Counted from the stretch's first letter, positions 1 to 6,673 are shown. The stretch: 20,768 nt of DNA from JAVXAG01 sp036660615 (GCA_036660615.1 JAVXAG010000019.1:1-20768), one strand, 5' to 3'. Program-made: numbers and translations. Notes: generated by a model from the letters alone, not told the origin.

Positions 1-60
1 AACAGCGCAACGCGCCAACAGCCCCGCACCCAACGACAAAAAGTCATGCTGCGCTACAAA

Positions 61-107
61 AACAATAAAAAGGCTGTCCAAACTTGAAAATCAAGCAGGG
101 CAGCCTT
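61..107 (-). terminator. Probable terminator of kal
   Basis: The arms at 70-79 and 98-107 pair over ten positions with one G-U wobble, and an inner CTTG/CAAG helix extends the stem. Read on the minus strand, the stem is followed by a T-rich run. It lies about 57 nt past the kal stop codon, so it most likely ends the kal transcript. Positions 1-60 to its left are GC-richer than the rest and hold no gene that I can support. Confidence 0.75.
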
Positions 108-164
108 AATCAATTTTTGAAGGTTAATGTATAAAACAAATAACACTCTCAATAATTTATGTAA

Positions 165-560
165 CTATTTTCTCTTTGATGCTTTAGGTACTACGCATGT
201 TCCAGTAGCTCTACAAACAACAACTGGCTCGTCTAAGAAGTCAGCAGCTGAAGCATTGATGTCTTTTCTTGAAGTGATAACTCTTCTTGCTTCAAAACTC
301 ATTTTTCTTGAAGTATTTCCAATCTTAGTGATTTCTCCATATGCTTCGATATAGTCTCCAGCATAAGTTGGAGCTAAGAATTCAACATTGTCATATGCAC
401 AGAAAAGACCTTCGTCTCCGTCACATTTGATTAATAATTCTGTAGCAACGTCTCCAAATAAATGAACCATGTGAGCTCCATCAACTAACTCGCCACCGTA
501 ATGAGCGTCCTTTGCAGACATTCTTAATCTGATTAATGATGTTATTTTCTTTTCTTCCAT
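165..560 (-). CDS. kal: 3-aminobutyryl-CoA ammonia-lyase
   Basis: This 131-residue protein removes ammonia from L-3-aminobutyryl-CoA to give crotonyl-CoA, a late step of lysine fermentation in the cytoplasm. It looks like a small hot-dog-fold protein, and it matches the Kal family in length and in recognisable segments such as SAKDAHYGGELVDGAH near residues 15-30 and FLAPTYAGDYIEAYGEITKIG near 61-81 (given here only as landmarks). The start is supported by AAAGGAG placed nine bases upstream. It is transcribed away from the sigma-54 activator gene, with a sigma-54 promoter and a second, sigma-A type promoter in the shared intergenic region. No kce gene adjoins it, although kce and kal are usually neighbours in other lysine fermenters. 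The family assignment is from recognition of the sequence and from context. Confidence 0.88.
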   Translation of the reverse strand: MEEKKITSLIRLRMSAKDAHYGGELVDGAHMVHLFGDVATELLIKCDGDEGLFCAYDNVEFLAPTYAGDYIEAYGEITKIGNTSRKMSFEARRVITSRKDINASAADFLDEPVVVCRATGTCVVPKASKRK

Positions 561-607
561 TTTATAAATCTCCTTTTAATTATAATAAATATTTTTCTGA
601 CTATTAC

Positions 608-636
608 ATTATATAAGGGATTGCCTTATATGTAAA
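608..636 (-). promoter_or_regulatory. Sigma-A type promoter of kal
   Basis: On the minus strand TTTACA (636-631) and TATAAT (613-608) are separated by 17 bases, a near-consensus housekeeping promoter. It lies downstream of the sigma-54 element, so kal may have a basal and an inducible start. Its spacer is occupied by a perfect inverted repeat. Confidence 0.6.
611..631. repeat. Perfect inverted repeat in the kal promoter spacer
   Basis: ATATAAGG and CCTTATAT form perfect 8-bp arms around a 5-bp centre. The repeat fills the space between the -35 and -10 elements of the sigma-A promoter and also lies at the expected transcript start of the sigma-54 promoter. It could be a repressor site or a 5' mRNA hairpin. 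Confidence 0.55.
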
Positions 637-642
637 TAACAA

Positions 643-671
643 TTGCAAATTACGTGCCAATGGTTTATCAT
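643..671 (+). promoter_or_regulatory. Putative sigma-A promoter of the activator gene
   Basis: TTGCAA (643-648) and TATCAT (666-671) are 17 bases apart. The -35 is weak and the -10 is good. The element overlaps the sigma-54 promoter of kal on the opposite strand, so the two polymerases could exclude one another. It is the only reasonable promoter that I see for the downstream activator gene. Confidence 0.45.
644..660 (-). promoter_or_regulatory. Sigma-54 promoter of kal
   Basis: The minus strand reads TTGGCACGTAATTTGCA. The GG (658-657) and GC (646-645) are exactly ten bases apart, and both boxes match the sigma-54 -24/-12 consensus. The expected start site is near 633, giving a leader of about 70 nt before kal. 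Confidence 0.88.
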
Positions 672-687
672 TGAAATAGCTTAATCG

Positions 688-705
688 TGAACCGATATAT
701 GTTCA
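688..705. promoter_or_regulatory. Putative activator-binding site A (kal/activator intergenic)
   Basis: TGAACC-N6-TGTTCA is an inverted repeat with one mismatch, matching three further sites upstream of kdd copies 1 and 2. Its centre is about 64 bp upstream of the predicted kal sigma-54 start. It is also just downstream of the predicted start of the activator's own transcript, so binding could both activate kal and damp the activator. Confidence 0.6.
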
Positions 706-728
706 CACAGAAAAGGAGCGAACAGAAT

Positions 729-2804
729 ATGACGCAAAATTATGGGACAAATAGAGTAATAGAGCCACAACACGTGTTGCCGACATCAGCTTGGAAAATC
801 GATAATGCAAGGGCAATTACTCCAGAAGAAATAAGAGTATCAATAACCAGAGTACATTTAGAATGTACCAGCTTTAAACAGATTTGCTTAGAAGCAAATG
901 ATAATGAAGAAAAAATAAAACAAAAGATCATCGATATCATAATAAAAAGAGGGAAACTGCATAATCCGGTCACTGATACAGGAGGGCTTTTTTATGGTAC
1001 AGTTGATGAAATAGGGGCGGAGTATGACAATAAAAAGAACCTTCAAATTGGCGAAGAAGTAATATGCAATGCATCATTAGCCTCTGTACCTATGTATATT
1101 TCAAGAATTACCTCAATCGACAGAGCTTATGGCCAAATAGAAGTTGAGGGATATGCAATATTATACGCACAGATTCCATTAGTTAGAAAACCAGAGGGAG
1201 TGCCAATAAACTTGTTATTGTTTACATTTAATGAGTCGGGAACACTTTACAGAATAAGCAATACCGCAGTTGGAAAGAAAAAGTTTTTAATCGTAGGAAA
1301 CAATTTGATGATGAATCTGCTATTTGCATATGCCATAAAAAAAGTGGCAAGACAAGATGCCGAAATAGTTTGTTTGCTAGACAAAAAAACAGATATGGTG
1401 GTCAAAGGGAAAACCATAGACACCTTGATTTCAGAAGTGTTCAGCGAGATTCATTACGTAGACATTTTGAAACCTATGGAGTGCCTCAATAGACTAAATG
1501 CAGATTCATTGTTTGACGTATCCATAAACTGTGCCGATATACCAGGAGCGGAAACCATAAATATTTTGGCGACAAAATCAGGGGGAACCGTTGTGTTTGC
1601 TAACCTTATTAACAACTACAACATTGCCCTATATATAACAGAATCAATATCCAGACAATTGGATATTAGGTGTGCAGATGGGTATTTGGAGGCATACGAT
1701 GAATTTGATATAGACTTGGTTAGAGAACTTGCACCGTACCTTGAAAACGTCTCCGAGTCAAATATAAAAATATTGGACGACCCTTCGTATCCATTAAATA
1801 GAGAAACTAGATTGCAGGAAGTTTCGGGGCAAAGAAGAACTATGCTGGAAGATTTTGTATGCGAAAGCAGAGCTATGGCAGCTGTTCTCGACGAGATGAT
1901 GACCGTTTCAAGATACGACTGTAATGTACTTATTACAGGTGATACAGGCGTCGGAAAAGAAAAAGTTGCTAATATAATACAAAAAAATAGCAATAGAAAA
2001 CTCCATGCATTCGTAAAAGTAAACTGTGCGTCAATATCTCCAAACCTTATAGAATCAGAGTTTTTTGGGTATGAAAAAGGATCGTTTACAGGAGCTAATA
2101 CAGGAGGCAAAAAAGGATATTTTGAACTTGCAGACAATGGAATAATATTTCTAGATGAAATAGGAGAATTGTCACTTGATATGCAGGCAAAATTACTTAG
2201 AGTTATACAAGATGGCGAATTCTTTAGAGTTGGTGGAACAGTACCGGTTAAAACCAATGTTAGGATAATATCGGCTACAAATAGGGATTTGGAAGAGTTT
2301 ATAGAAGAAGGTAAATTCAGGAGAGACTTGTATTATAGACTCAATGTCGTAAGAATTAGAGTGCCAAATCTTAGCGAAAGAACTGGTGATATTCCTGCCT
2401 TGGTAACGTATTTCTTGAAGAAATACAGCGAGAAATTTGGAATAAAAAGAAATATAGATGAAGATGCAGTTGACTATTTGAAGCAGTGCGAGTGGGCGGG
2501 CAACATAAGAGAATTGGAAAATGTGGTACAGAGACTTATGATAACGGCTAAGGGAGAAAGTGTTACATTGCTTGACGTTATGAAAGAACTTCATGGAGAA
2601 ATATTTGACAATACAAATATAGATATGGCGGATAACACAGAGAAAAGTGAACATACCGTAGACCTTGAACAGATGGTTGGAAATTTCGAAAAGAACATTT
2701 TGAAGTATGCCTGCGACAAATATGGCTCGACTAGAAAAGTTGCAAAAGCAATAGGCATAAGTCAAACTCAACTAATAAGGAAAAAGAAAAAGTATGACTT
2801 GTGA
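729..2804 (+). CDS. Sigma-54 enhancer-binding activator with a Kdd-like N-terminal sensor domain
   Basis: Predicted sigma-54-dependent transcription activator of 691 residues. Residues 1-340 resemble 3,5-diaminohexanoate dehydrogenase along its whole length: the YGTNRVIEP start, the NPVTDTGGLFYGTV stretch near 80-92, and INCADIPGAET near 266-276. The Rossmann glycine motif GGGGKSG of Kdd is GNNLMMN here (190-196), so NAD-dependent catalysis is probably lost. Then comes an AAA+ domain with Walker A GDTGVGKE (404-411), the sigma-54 contact loop GSFTGA (451-456), Walker B IIFLDE (472-477) and arginine-finger region RRDLYYRLN (531-539). A Fis-type helix-turn-helix ends the protein (about 657-689). 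I choose ATG 729, with AAGGAG ten bases upstream and alignment with the Kdd N-termini; an in-frame GTG at 687 would add 14 residues and run through site A. Inference: the domain senses a lysine-pathway intermediate. Confidence 0.93.
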   Translation: MTQNYGTNRVIEPQHVLPTSAWKIDNARAITPEEIRVSITRVHLECTSFKQICLEANDNEEKIKQKIIDIIIKRGKLHNPVTDTGGLFYGTVDEIGAEYDNKKNLQIGEEVICNASLASVPMYISRITSIDRAYGQIEVEGYAILYAQIPLVRKPEGVPINLLLFTFNESGTLYRISNTAVGKKKFLIVGNNLMMNLLFAYAIKKVARQDAEIVCLLDKKTDMVVKGKTIDTLISEVFSEIHYVDILKPMECLNRLNADSLFDVSINCADIPGAETINILATKSGGTVVFANLINNYNIALYITESISRQLDIRCADGYLEAYDEFDIDLVRELAPYLENVSESNIKILDDPSYPLNRETRLQEVSGQRRTMLEDFVCESRAMAAVLDEMMTVSRYDCNVLITGDTGVGKEKVANIIQKNSNRKLHAFVKVNCASISPNLIESEFFGYEKGSFTGANTGGKKGYFELADNGIIFLDEIGELSLDMQAKLLRVIQDGEFFRVGGTVPVKTNVRIISATNRDLEEFIEEGKFRRDLYYRLNVVRIRVPNLSERTGDIPALVTYFLKKYSEKFGIKRNIDEDAVDYLKQCEWAGNIRELENVVQRLMITAKGESVTLLDVMKELHGEIFDNTNIDMADNTEKSEHTVDLEQMVGNFEKNILKYACDKYGSTRKVAKAIGISQTQLIRKKKKYDL

Positions 2805-2812
2805 TTATAAAA

Positions 2813-2850
2813 CGGTTCGCAAAGCATGCAGTTGAACCCTATTCGGTTCG
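2813..2850. promoter_or_regulatory. Putative activator-binding site B plus a half-site
   Basis: TGAACC-N6-GGTTCG at 2833-2850 is a perfect GAACC/GGTTC inverted repeat. An extra CGGTTCG half-site lies at 2813-2819, 31 bp upstream of the matching half of B. Site B is centred about 97 bp upstream of the predicted start of the kdd copy 1 sigma-54 transcript, a normal enhancer distance. Confidence 0.65.
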
Positions 2851-2880
2851 TAAAAGAAGAAAAATATGCCAATAAAACGA

Positions 2881-2906
2881 AGAACCCATTGATTTCAGTG
2901 GGTTCT
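2881..2906. repeat. 8-bp inverted repeat just upstream of the kdd copy 1 promoter
   Basis: AGAACCCA (2881-2888) and TGGGTTCT (2899-2906) are perfect complements around a 10-base loop. It may end the activator transcript, but no T-run follows. Alternatively it may be a promoter-proximal binding site, since it contains GAACC and GGTTC halves at a wider spacing than sites A-D. It ends six bases before the sigma-54 element. Confidence 0.5.
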
Positions 2907-2911
2907 AAATC

Positions 2912-2928
2912 TTGGCACAAGAATTGCA
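2912..2928 (+). promoter_or_regulatory. Sigma-54 promoter of kdd copy 1
   Basis: TTGGCACAAGAATTGCA is a near-ideal -24/-12 element. GG (2914-2915) and GC (2926-2927) are ten bases apart. The expected start is near 2938, about 54 nt before the kdd ATG. Confidence 0.9.
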
Positions 2929-2991
2929 TTGTATTAGTAAGTAAAAGATAAAACGAAAAAGAAAAGAAAAAATAGGAGAAACAAAGTAAAT

Positions 2992-4029
2992 ATGGAATTT
3001 AAAAAAGGCGATCGTTTCGGCACACACAGAGTAATCAGCCCTGAAGGGGTTTTACCGCAACCTGCGGATATTATTGACAATACAATGGACATTTACGACA
3101 ACGAAGTACTTATCGACGTACAGACATTAAACGTTGACTCGGCATCATTTACCGAGATAGCAAGAAGAGCAAAAGGCGATGTAGAAGAGATAAAAAAAAT
3201 TATGCTTGGCATCGTTGAGAAAACAGGAAAACACAAAAACCCATGGACAGGTTCAGGCGGAATGCTTATCGGAACCGTTAAAGAAGTAGGACCGAATTAC
3301 CAAGGAATGCTAAAGGCCGGAGATAAAATTGCCACATTAGTTTCCCTTTCACTTACACCACTTAGAATCGATGAAATTTTGGAAATCAGAGAAGACATCG
3401 ACCAAGTAGATATCAAAGGACAAGCGATATTATTTGAGAGCGGAATTTGCTCAATATTACCAGATGATATACCACAAAATTTGGCACTTTCAGTATTAGA
3501 CGTTGCAGGAGCACCTGCACAGACAGCCAAAATCGTTGAGCCTGGAAATACAGTTGTAATATTAGGCGGAGGCGGAAAATCCGGAATGCTTTGTTGCTAC
3601 CAAGCAAAAAAAGAAGCAGGAATTAATGGCAAAATAATTTGCGTAGACGGATTCCAACCATCAATAGACAGAGCAAAGAGCGTAAACGTAGCTGATGAAT
3701 ACTTGGTTGCAAACGCTACAGATGCGGTGGGACTATTTAGAAAAATTTCAGACCTAACAAATGGACAATTAGCTGACGTTGTAATAAACGTTGTAAACAT
3801 TCCGAATACAGAGATGGCATCCATAATGGCATGCAAAGATAACGGAATGGTATATTTTTTCTCAATGGCATCGGACTTCACAAAAGCAGCACTTGGTGCT
3901 GAAGGAGTAGGCAAAGATGTTAACATGCTAATAGGAAATGGCTACACAAAAGGCCATGCAAATGTAGCACTACAAGTATTGAGAGAATACGAACCATTAA
4001 GAAGCCTTTTCGCGCAACTTTATGCGTAA
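2992..4029 (+). CDS. kdd: L-erythro-3,5-diaminohexanoate dehydrogenase, copy 1
   Basis: This 345-residue cytoplasmic enzyme oxidises 3,5-diaminohexanoate to 3-keto-5-aminohexanoate with NAD(P). A Rossmann dinucleotide site is visible as VVILGGGGKSG near residues 187-197. The family features FGTHRVISPEGVLPQP at the start and NPWTGSGGMLIGTV near 83-96 are present. By eye it is about three quarters identical to copy 2, which follows 211 bp downstream. It is a single-gene unit between a sigma-54 promoter and a 14-bp-arm hairpin. AGGAG lies 13 bases before the ATG, a long spacing that suggests weaker translation than copy 2. Whether the two copies differ in cofactor, affinity or timing cannot be read from the sequence. 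Confidence 0.92.
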   Translation: MEFKKGDRFGTHRVISPEGVLPQPADIIDNTMDIYDNEVLIDVQTLNVDSASFTEIARRAKGDVEEIKKIMLGIVEKTGKHKNPWTGSGGMLIGTVKEVGPNYQGMLKAGDKIATLVSLSLTPLRIDEILEIREDIDQVDIKGQAILFESGICSILPDDIPQNLALSVLDVAGAPAQTAKIVEPGNTVVILGGGGKSGMLCCYQAKKEAGINGKIICVDGFQPSIDRAKSVNVADEYLVANATDAVGLFRKISDLTNGQLADVVINVVNIPNTEMASIMACKDNGMVYFFSMASDFTKAALGAEGVGKDVNMLIGNGYTKGHANVALQVLREYEPLRSLFAQLYA

Positions 4030-4042
4030 AAATAACCTCTAC

Positions 4043-4076
4043 AAAAGACTCGAACCGATTTTGGTTCGAGTCTTTT
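4043..4076 (+). terminator. Terminator hairpin of kdd copy 1, containing putative binding site C
   Basis: Perfect 14-bp arms (4043-4056 and 4063-4076) enclose a 6-base loop, and the right arm ends in TTTT, so it can act as a factor-independent terminator in either direction. Inside it, 4051-4068 reads CGAACC-N6-GGTTCG, the same spacing as sites A, B and D. Site C is centred about 118 bp upstream of the predicted kdd copy 2 sigma-54 start. Confidence 0.75.
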
Positions 4077-4082
4077 GCGTTT

Positions 4083-4100
4083 TGAACACAAATCGGTTCG
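4083..4100. promoter_or_regulatory. Putative activator-binding site D
   Basis: TGAACA-N6-GGTTCG is the shared inverted repeat with one half slightly altered. Its centre is 32 bp downstream of site C, about three helical turns, so both would lie on the same face of the DNA. It is about 86 bp upstream of the predicted start of the kam operon. Confidence 0.62.
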
Positions 4101-4145
4101 AAACATAAACTTTTTCTCTTGTAACCCTTTGAATTTCAACAACGG

Positions 4146-4174
4146 TAGACATGGAATAAAAATTGCTATATAAT
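4146..4174 (+). promoter_or_regulatory. Overlapping sigma-54 and sigma-A promoters of the kdd2-kam operon
   Basis: TGGAATAAAAATTGCT (4152-4167) has GG (4153-4154) and GC (4165-4166) ten bases apart. The -12 box is good and the -24 box weaker than at the other two promoters. On the same DNA TAGACA (4146-4151) and TATAAT (4169-4174) are 17 bases apart, a good sigma-A promoter. The two forms of polymerase could not occupy this stretch together. Confidence 0.68.
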
Positions 4175-4240
4175 GTACCTAGTTAACATTATGCGAAGGC
4201 ATAAACATATAACAAAACAATTTTCTAGGAGGATAAAATT

Positions 4241-5272
4241 ATGAAAAAAGGATGCCCTTACGGCACACACAGAGTAATCTCACCAAAAGGTGTATTACCA
4301 CAACCAGCAGATGTTATTGACAACACTATGGAAATTTACGACAACGAAGTTCTTATTGATGTTAAGACTTTGAACGTTGACTCAGCTTCATTCACAGAAA
4401 TCTCAAAGAGAGCTGGCGGAGATGTAGAAGAAATTAAAAAAATTATGATGGGAATCGTTGCTAAAGCAGGAAAACATAAAAACCCATGGACTGGTTCAGG
4501 CGGAATGCTTATCGGAACAGTTAAAGAAGTAGGACCAGCATACGTTGGAGATATCAAAGCTGGAGACAAAATTGCTACTCTAGTATCATTATCACTAACA
4601 CCATTAGTAATTGACGAAATCGTTGCTGTTAGACCAGAAATCGACCAAGTTGATATCAAAGGTCAAGCAATTTTATTCCAAAGCGGAATCTATGCTAAAT
4701 TACCTGATGATATGCCAGAAGGTCTTGCATTATCAGCATTAGACGTTGCAGGAGCTCCTGCTCAGACAGCTAAATTAGTTCAATCAGGCCAAACAGTTGT
4801 AGTTATCGGTGGTGGCGGAAAATCAGGTCTTATGTGCTTATACGAAGCAAAGAAGAGAGCTGGAGTTACAGGTAAAGTTATCTGTATCGCAGGATCCCCT
4901 AAATCACAAGCTAGAGCTGAGAACTTAGGATTAGCAGATGCATACTTTGCAGCAGACGCAACAGATGCAATCGGAATCTACAACAAAATTATGGAATTAA
5001 CAGACGGAAAATTAGCTGATGTTGTTATCAACTGCGTAAACATTGAAAACACAGAAATGGCTTCAATCCTTGCTTGTAAAGATGACGGAGTAGTTTACTT
5101 CTTCTCAATGGCAACAAGCTTCACAAAAGCAGCATTAGGCGCTGAAGGTGTTGGCAAAGACGTTAACATGATCGTTGGTAATGGTTATACAAAGGGCCAT
5201 GCTGAAATTACACTTCAAGTACTAAGAGAGCATGAAGGATTAAGAAAATTATTTGCAGAAATGTACGCTTAA
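4241..5272 (+). CDS. kdd: L-erythro-3,5-diaminohexanoate dehydrogenase, copy 2
   Basis: This 343-residue paralogue of copy 1 has the same expected reaction, the NAD(P)-linked oxidation of 3,5-diaminohexanoate. The GGGGKSG Rossmann motif is kept near residues 189-195, as are YGTHRVISPKGVLPQP and the C-terminal GEGVGKDVNM-like stretch (here AEGVGKDVNM). AGGAGG lies eight bases before the ATG, a strong start. Its codons lean to GCT, GTT and similar forms more than copy 1, consistent with high expression. It leads the long operon through atoA, with only 61 bp and no hairpin before kamA. It is likely the main catabolic Kdd because it is made with both aminomutases. Confidence 0.93.
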   Translation: MKKGCPYGTHRVISPKGVLPQPADVIDNTMEIYDNEVLIDVKTLNVDSASFTEISKRAGGDVEEIKKIMMGIVAKAGKHKNPWTGSGGMLIGTVKEVGPAYVGDIKAGDKIATLVSLSLTPLVIDEIVAVRPEIDQVDIKGQAILFQSGIYAKLPDDMPEGLALSALDVAGAPAQTAKLVQSGQTVVVIGGGGKSGLMCLYEAKKRAGVTGKVICIAGSPKSQARAENLGLADAYFAADATDAIGIYNKIMELTDGKLADVVINCVNIENTEMASILACKDDGVVYFFSMATSFTKAALGAEGVGKDVNMIVGNGYTKGHAEITLQVLREHEGLRKLFAEMYA

Positions 5273-5333
5273 TCTTTAATCAAAATTGAAATCTATAACT
5301 ATAACAGAGTAATAGAAAATAAGGAGATTTATT

Positions 5334-6593
5334 ATGGCAATTAGAAATTGGAAAGACATTCCACTATTTAAGGATGTTACAGATGAACAGTGGAACGACT
5401 GGCATTGGCAGGTTTCTCATAGATTATCAACAGTAGAAGATATTTGTGCAGTTGTTAATCTTACAGAACAAGAGAAAAAGGACATCGAGAAGGTAATGGG
5501 CGGATTCAGAGTAGGAATCACACCTTATTATGCATCATTGATGGATCCAGACGATCCAAGAGATCCAGTTAGAATGCAAGCAGTTCCAACATTAGCAGAA
5601 ATGCATAGATCAGAAGCTGACGACGCAGATCCACTTCATGAGGATGCTGACTCCCCAGCTCCTGGATTAACTCACAGATATCCAGATAGAGTTTTATTCT
5701 TAATCACTGACCAGTGCTCAATGTACTGCAGACATTGTACAAGAAGAAGACTTGCTGGTGAAACTGATGGATCAAGAAGCAGAGAAGATATCGATGCTTG
5801 TATCGATTACATCAGAAGAACTCCTGTAGTTAGAGACGTATTACTATCAGGTGGAGATTGCTTATGTGTTGAAGATGAAACTTTAGAGTACATCATCAGC
5901 GAATTAAGAAAGATTGACCACGTTGAAATCGTAAGATTAGGATCAAGAACTCCAGTAGTTATGCCAATGAGAATTACTGATAATCTTTGCAACATGCTAA
6001 AGAAATATCATCCAATTTGGTTAAACACTCACTTCAACCATCCAAAAGAAATGACACCAACAGCAGAAGAAGCTTTAAGAAAATTAGCTGATGCTGGTAT
6101 CCCTCTAGGTAACCAATCAGTACTTCTAAGAGGAGTAAACGATTGCAAACACATCATGAGAGATTTAGTTCAAGTTTTGGTTAAGAACAGAGTTAGACCT
6201 TACTATATTTACATCTGCGACCTTTCAATTGGTATTGAACACTTTAGAACTTCAGTTGCTAAGGGAATCGAAATCATTGAAGGTTTAAGAGGTCATACAT
6301 CAGGTTATGCAGTACCTACATTCGTAGTTGACGCTCCTGGTGGTGGCGGTAAGACTCCAGTAATGCCACAATACATAATTTCACAGACACCTAACAAGGT
6401 TATCTTGAGAAACTATGAAGGCGTTATTACGACTTACACAGAACCAAATCTTCCTGAATTAGAATGTACTTGTGACTATTGCACAGGCAAGAAATCATAC
6501 AAGTATCAGGGTGTTTCAGCTTTAGGCGAAGGTTTAGAGATTAAATCTATGGAACCATCAAACTTAGCAAGACACGAAAGAAACAAACATTAA
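5334..6593 (+). CDS. kamA: L-lysine 2,3-aminomutase
   Basis: This radical SAM and PLP enzyme turns L-lysine into L-beta-lysine, the entry step of the pathway. At 419 residues it is close to the clostridial enzyme. The 4Fe-4S cluster motif CSMYCRHC has cysteines at 128, 132 and 135. The PLP lysine is K340 in GGGGKTPV. D296 and D333 correspond to the residues that hold the substrate lysine. The zinc-site cysteines C271, C378, C380 and C383 are all present. These positions are offset by three from the Clostridium subterminale enzyme as I remember it. AAGGAG lies seven bases before the ATG. It is the second gene of the kdd2-to-atoA operon. The function is well supported because every known key residue is there. 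Confidence 0.96.
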   Translation: MAIRNWKDIPLFKDVTDEQWNDWHWQVSHRLSTVEDICAVVNLTEQEKKDIEKVMGGFRVGITPYYASLMDPDDPRDPVRMQAVPTLAEMHRSEADDADPLHEDADSPAPGLTHRYPDRVLFLITDQCSMYCRHCTRRRLAGETDGSRSREDIDACIDYIRRTPVVRDVLLSGGDCLCVEDETLEYIISELRKIDHVEIVRLGSRTPVVMPMRITDNLCNMLKKYHPIWLNTHFNHPKEMTPTAEEALRKLADAGIPLGNQSVLLRGVNDCKHIMRDLVQVLVKNRVRPYYIYICDLSIGIEHFRTSVAKGIEIIEGLRGHTSGYAVPTFVVDAPGGGGKTPVMPQYIISQTPNKVILRNYEGVITTYTEPNLPELECTCDYCTGKKSYKYQGVSALGEGLEIKSMEPSNLARHERNKH

Positions 6594-6613
6594 TTACAAG
6601 CTAAAATAATATT

Positions 6614-6642
6614 CTATAGGGGAGCCAATGGTTCCCCTATAG
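6614..6642. repeat. Strong hairpin between kamA and kamB
   Basis: Arms of 13 bp (6614-6626 and 6630-6642) with one G-U wobble close over a 3-base loop. No T-run follows. It is therefore more likely an mRNA-stabilising or processing hairpin, or a partial terminator that lowers expression of kamB onward, than a full stop. Confidence 0.7.
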
Positions 6643-6673
6643 GTATGAATAATGAAAAAAGGAACAAAAAAAG

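Noticed and set aside
1..56. Structured element or gene end at the left edge
   Set aside because: AGCGCA (4-9) and TGCGCT (50-55) are complementary, but the stem is only six pairs across a long loop and the window cuts the context off.
127..354. Small plus-strand reading frame opposite kal
   Set aside because: It lies inside the antisense of kal, has no ribosome site, and gives no recognisable protein.
687..728. GTG start at 687 for the activator
   Set aside because: It would add 14 residues with no match to Kdd, lacks a good ribosome site, and overlaps putative binding site A. ATG 729 has AAGGAG.
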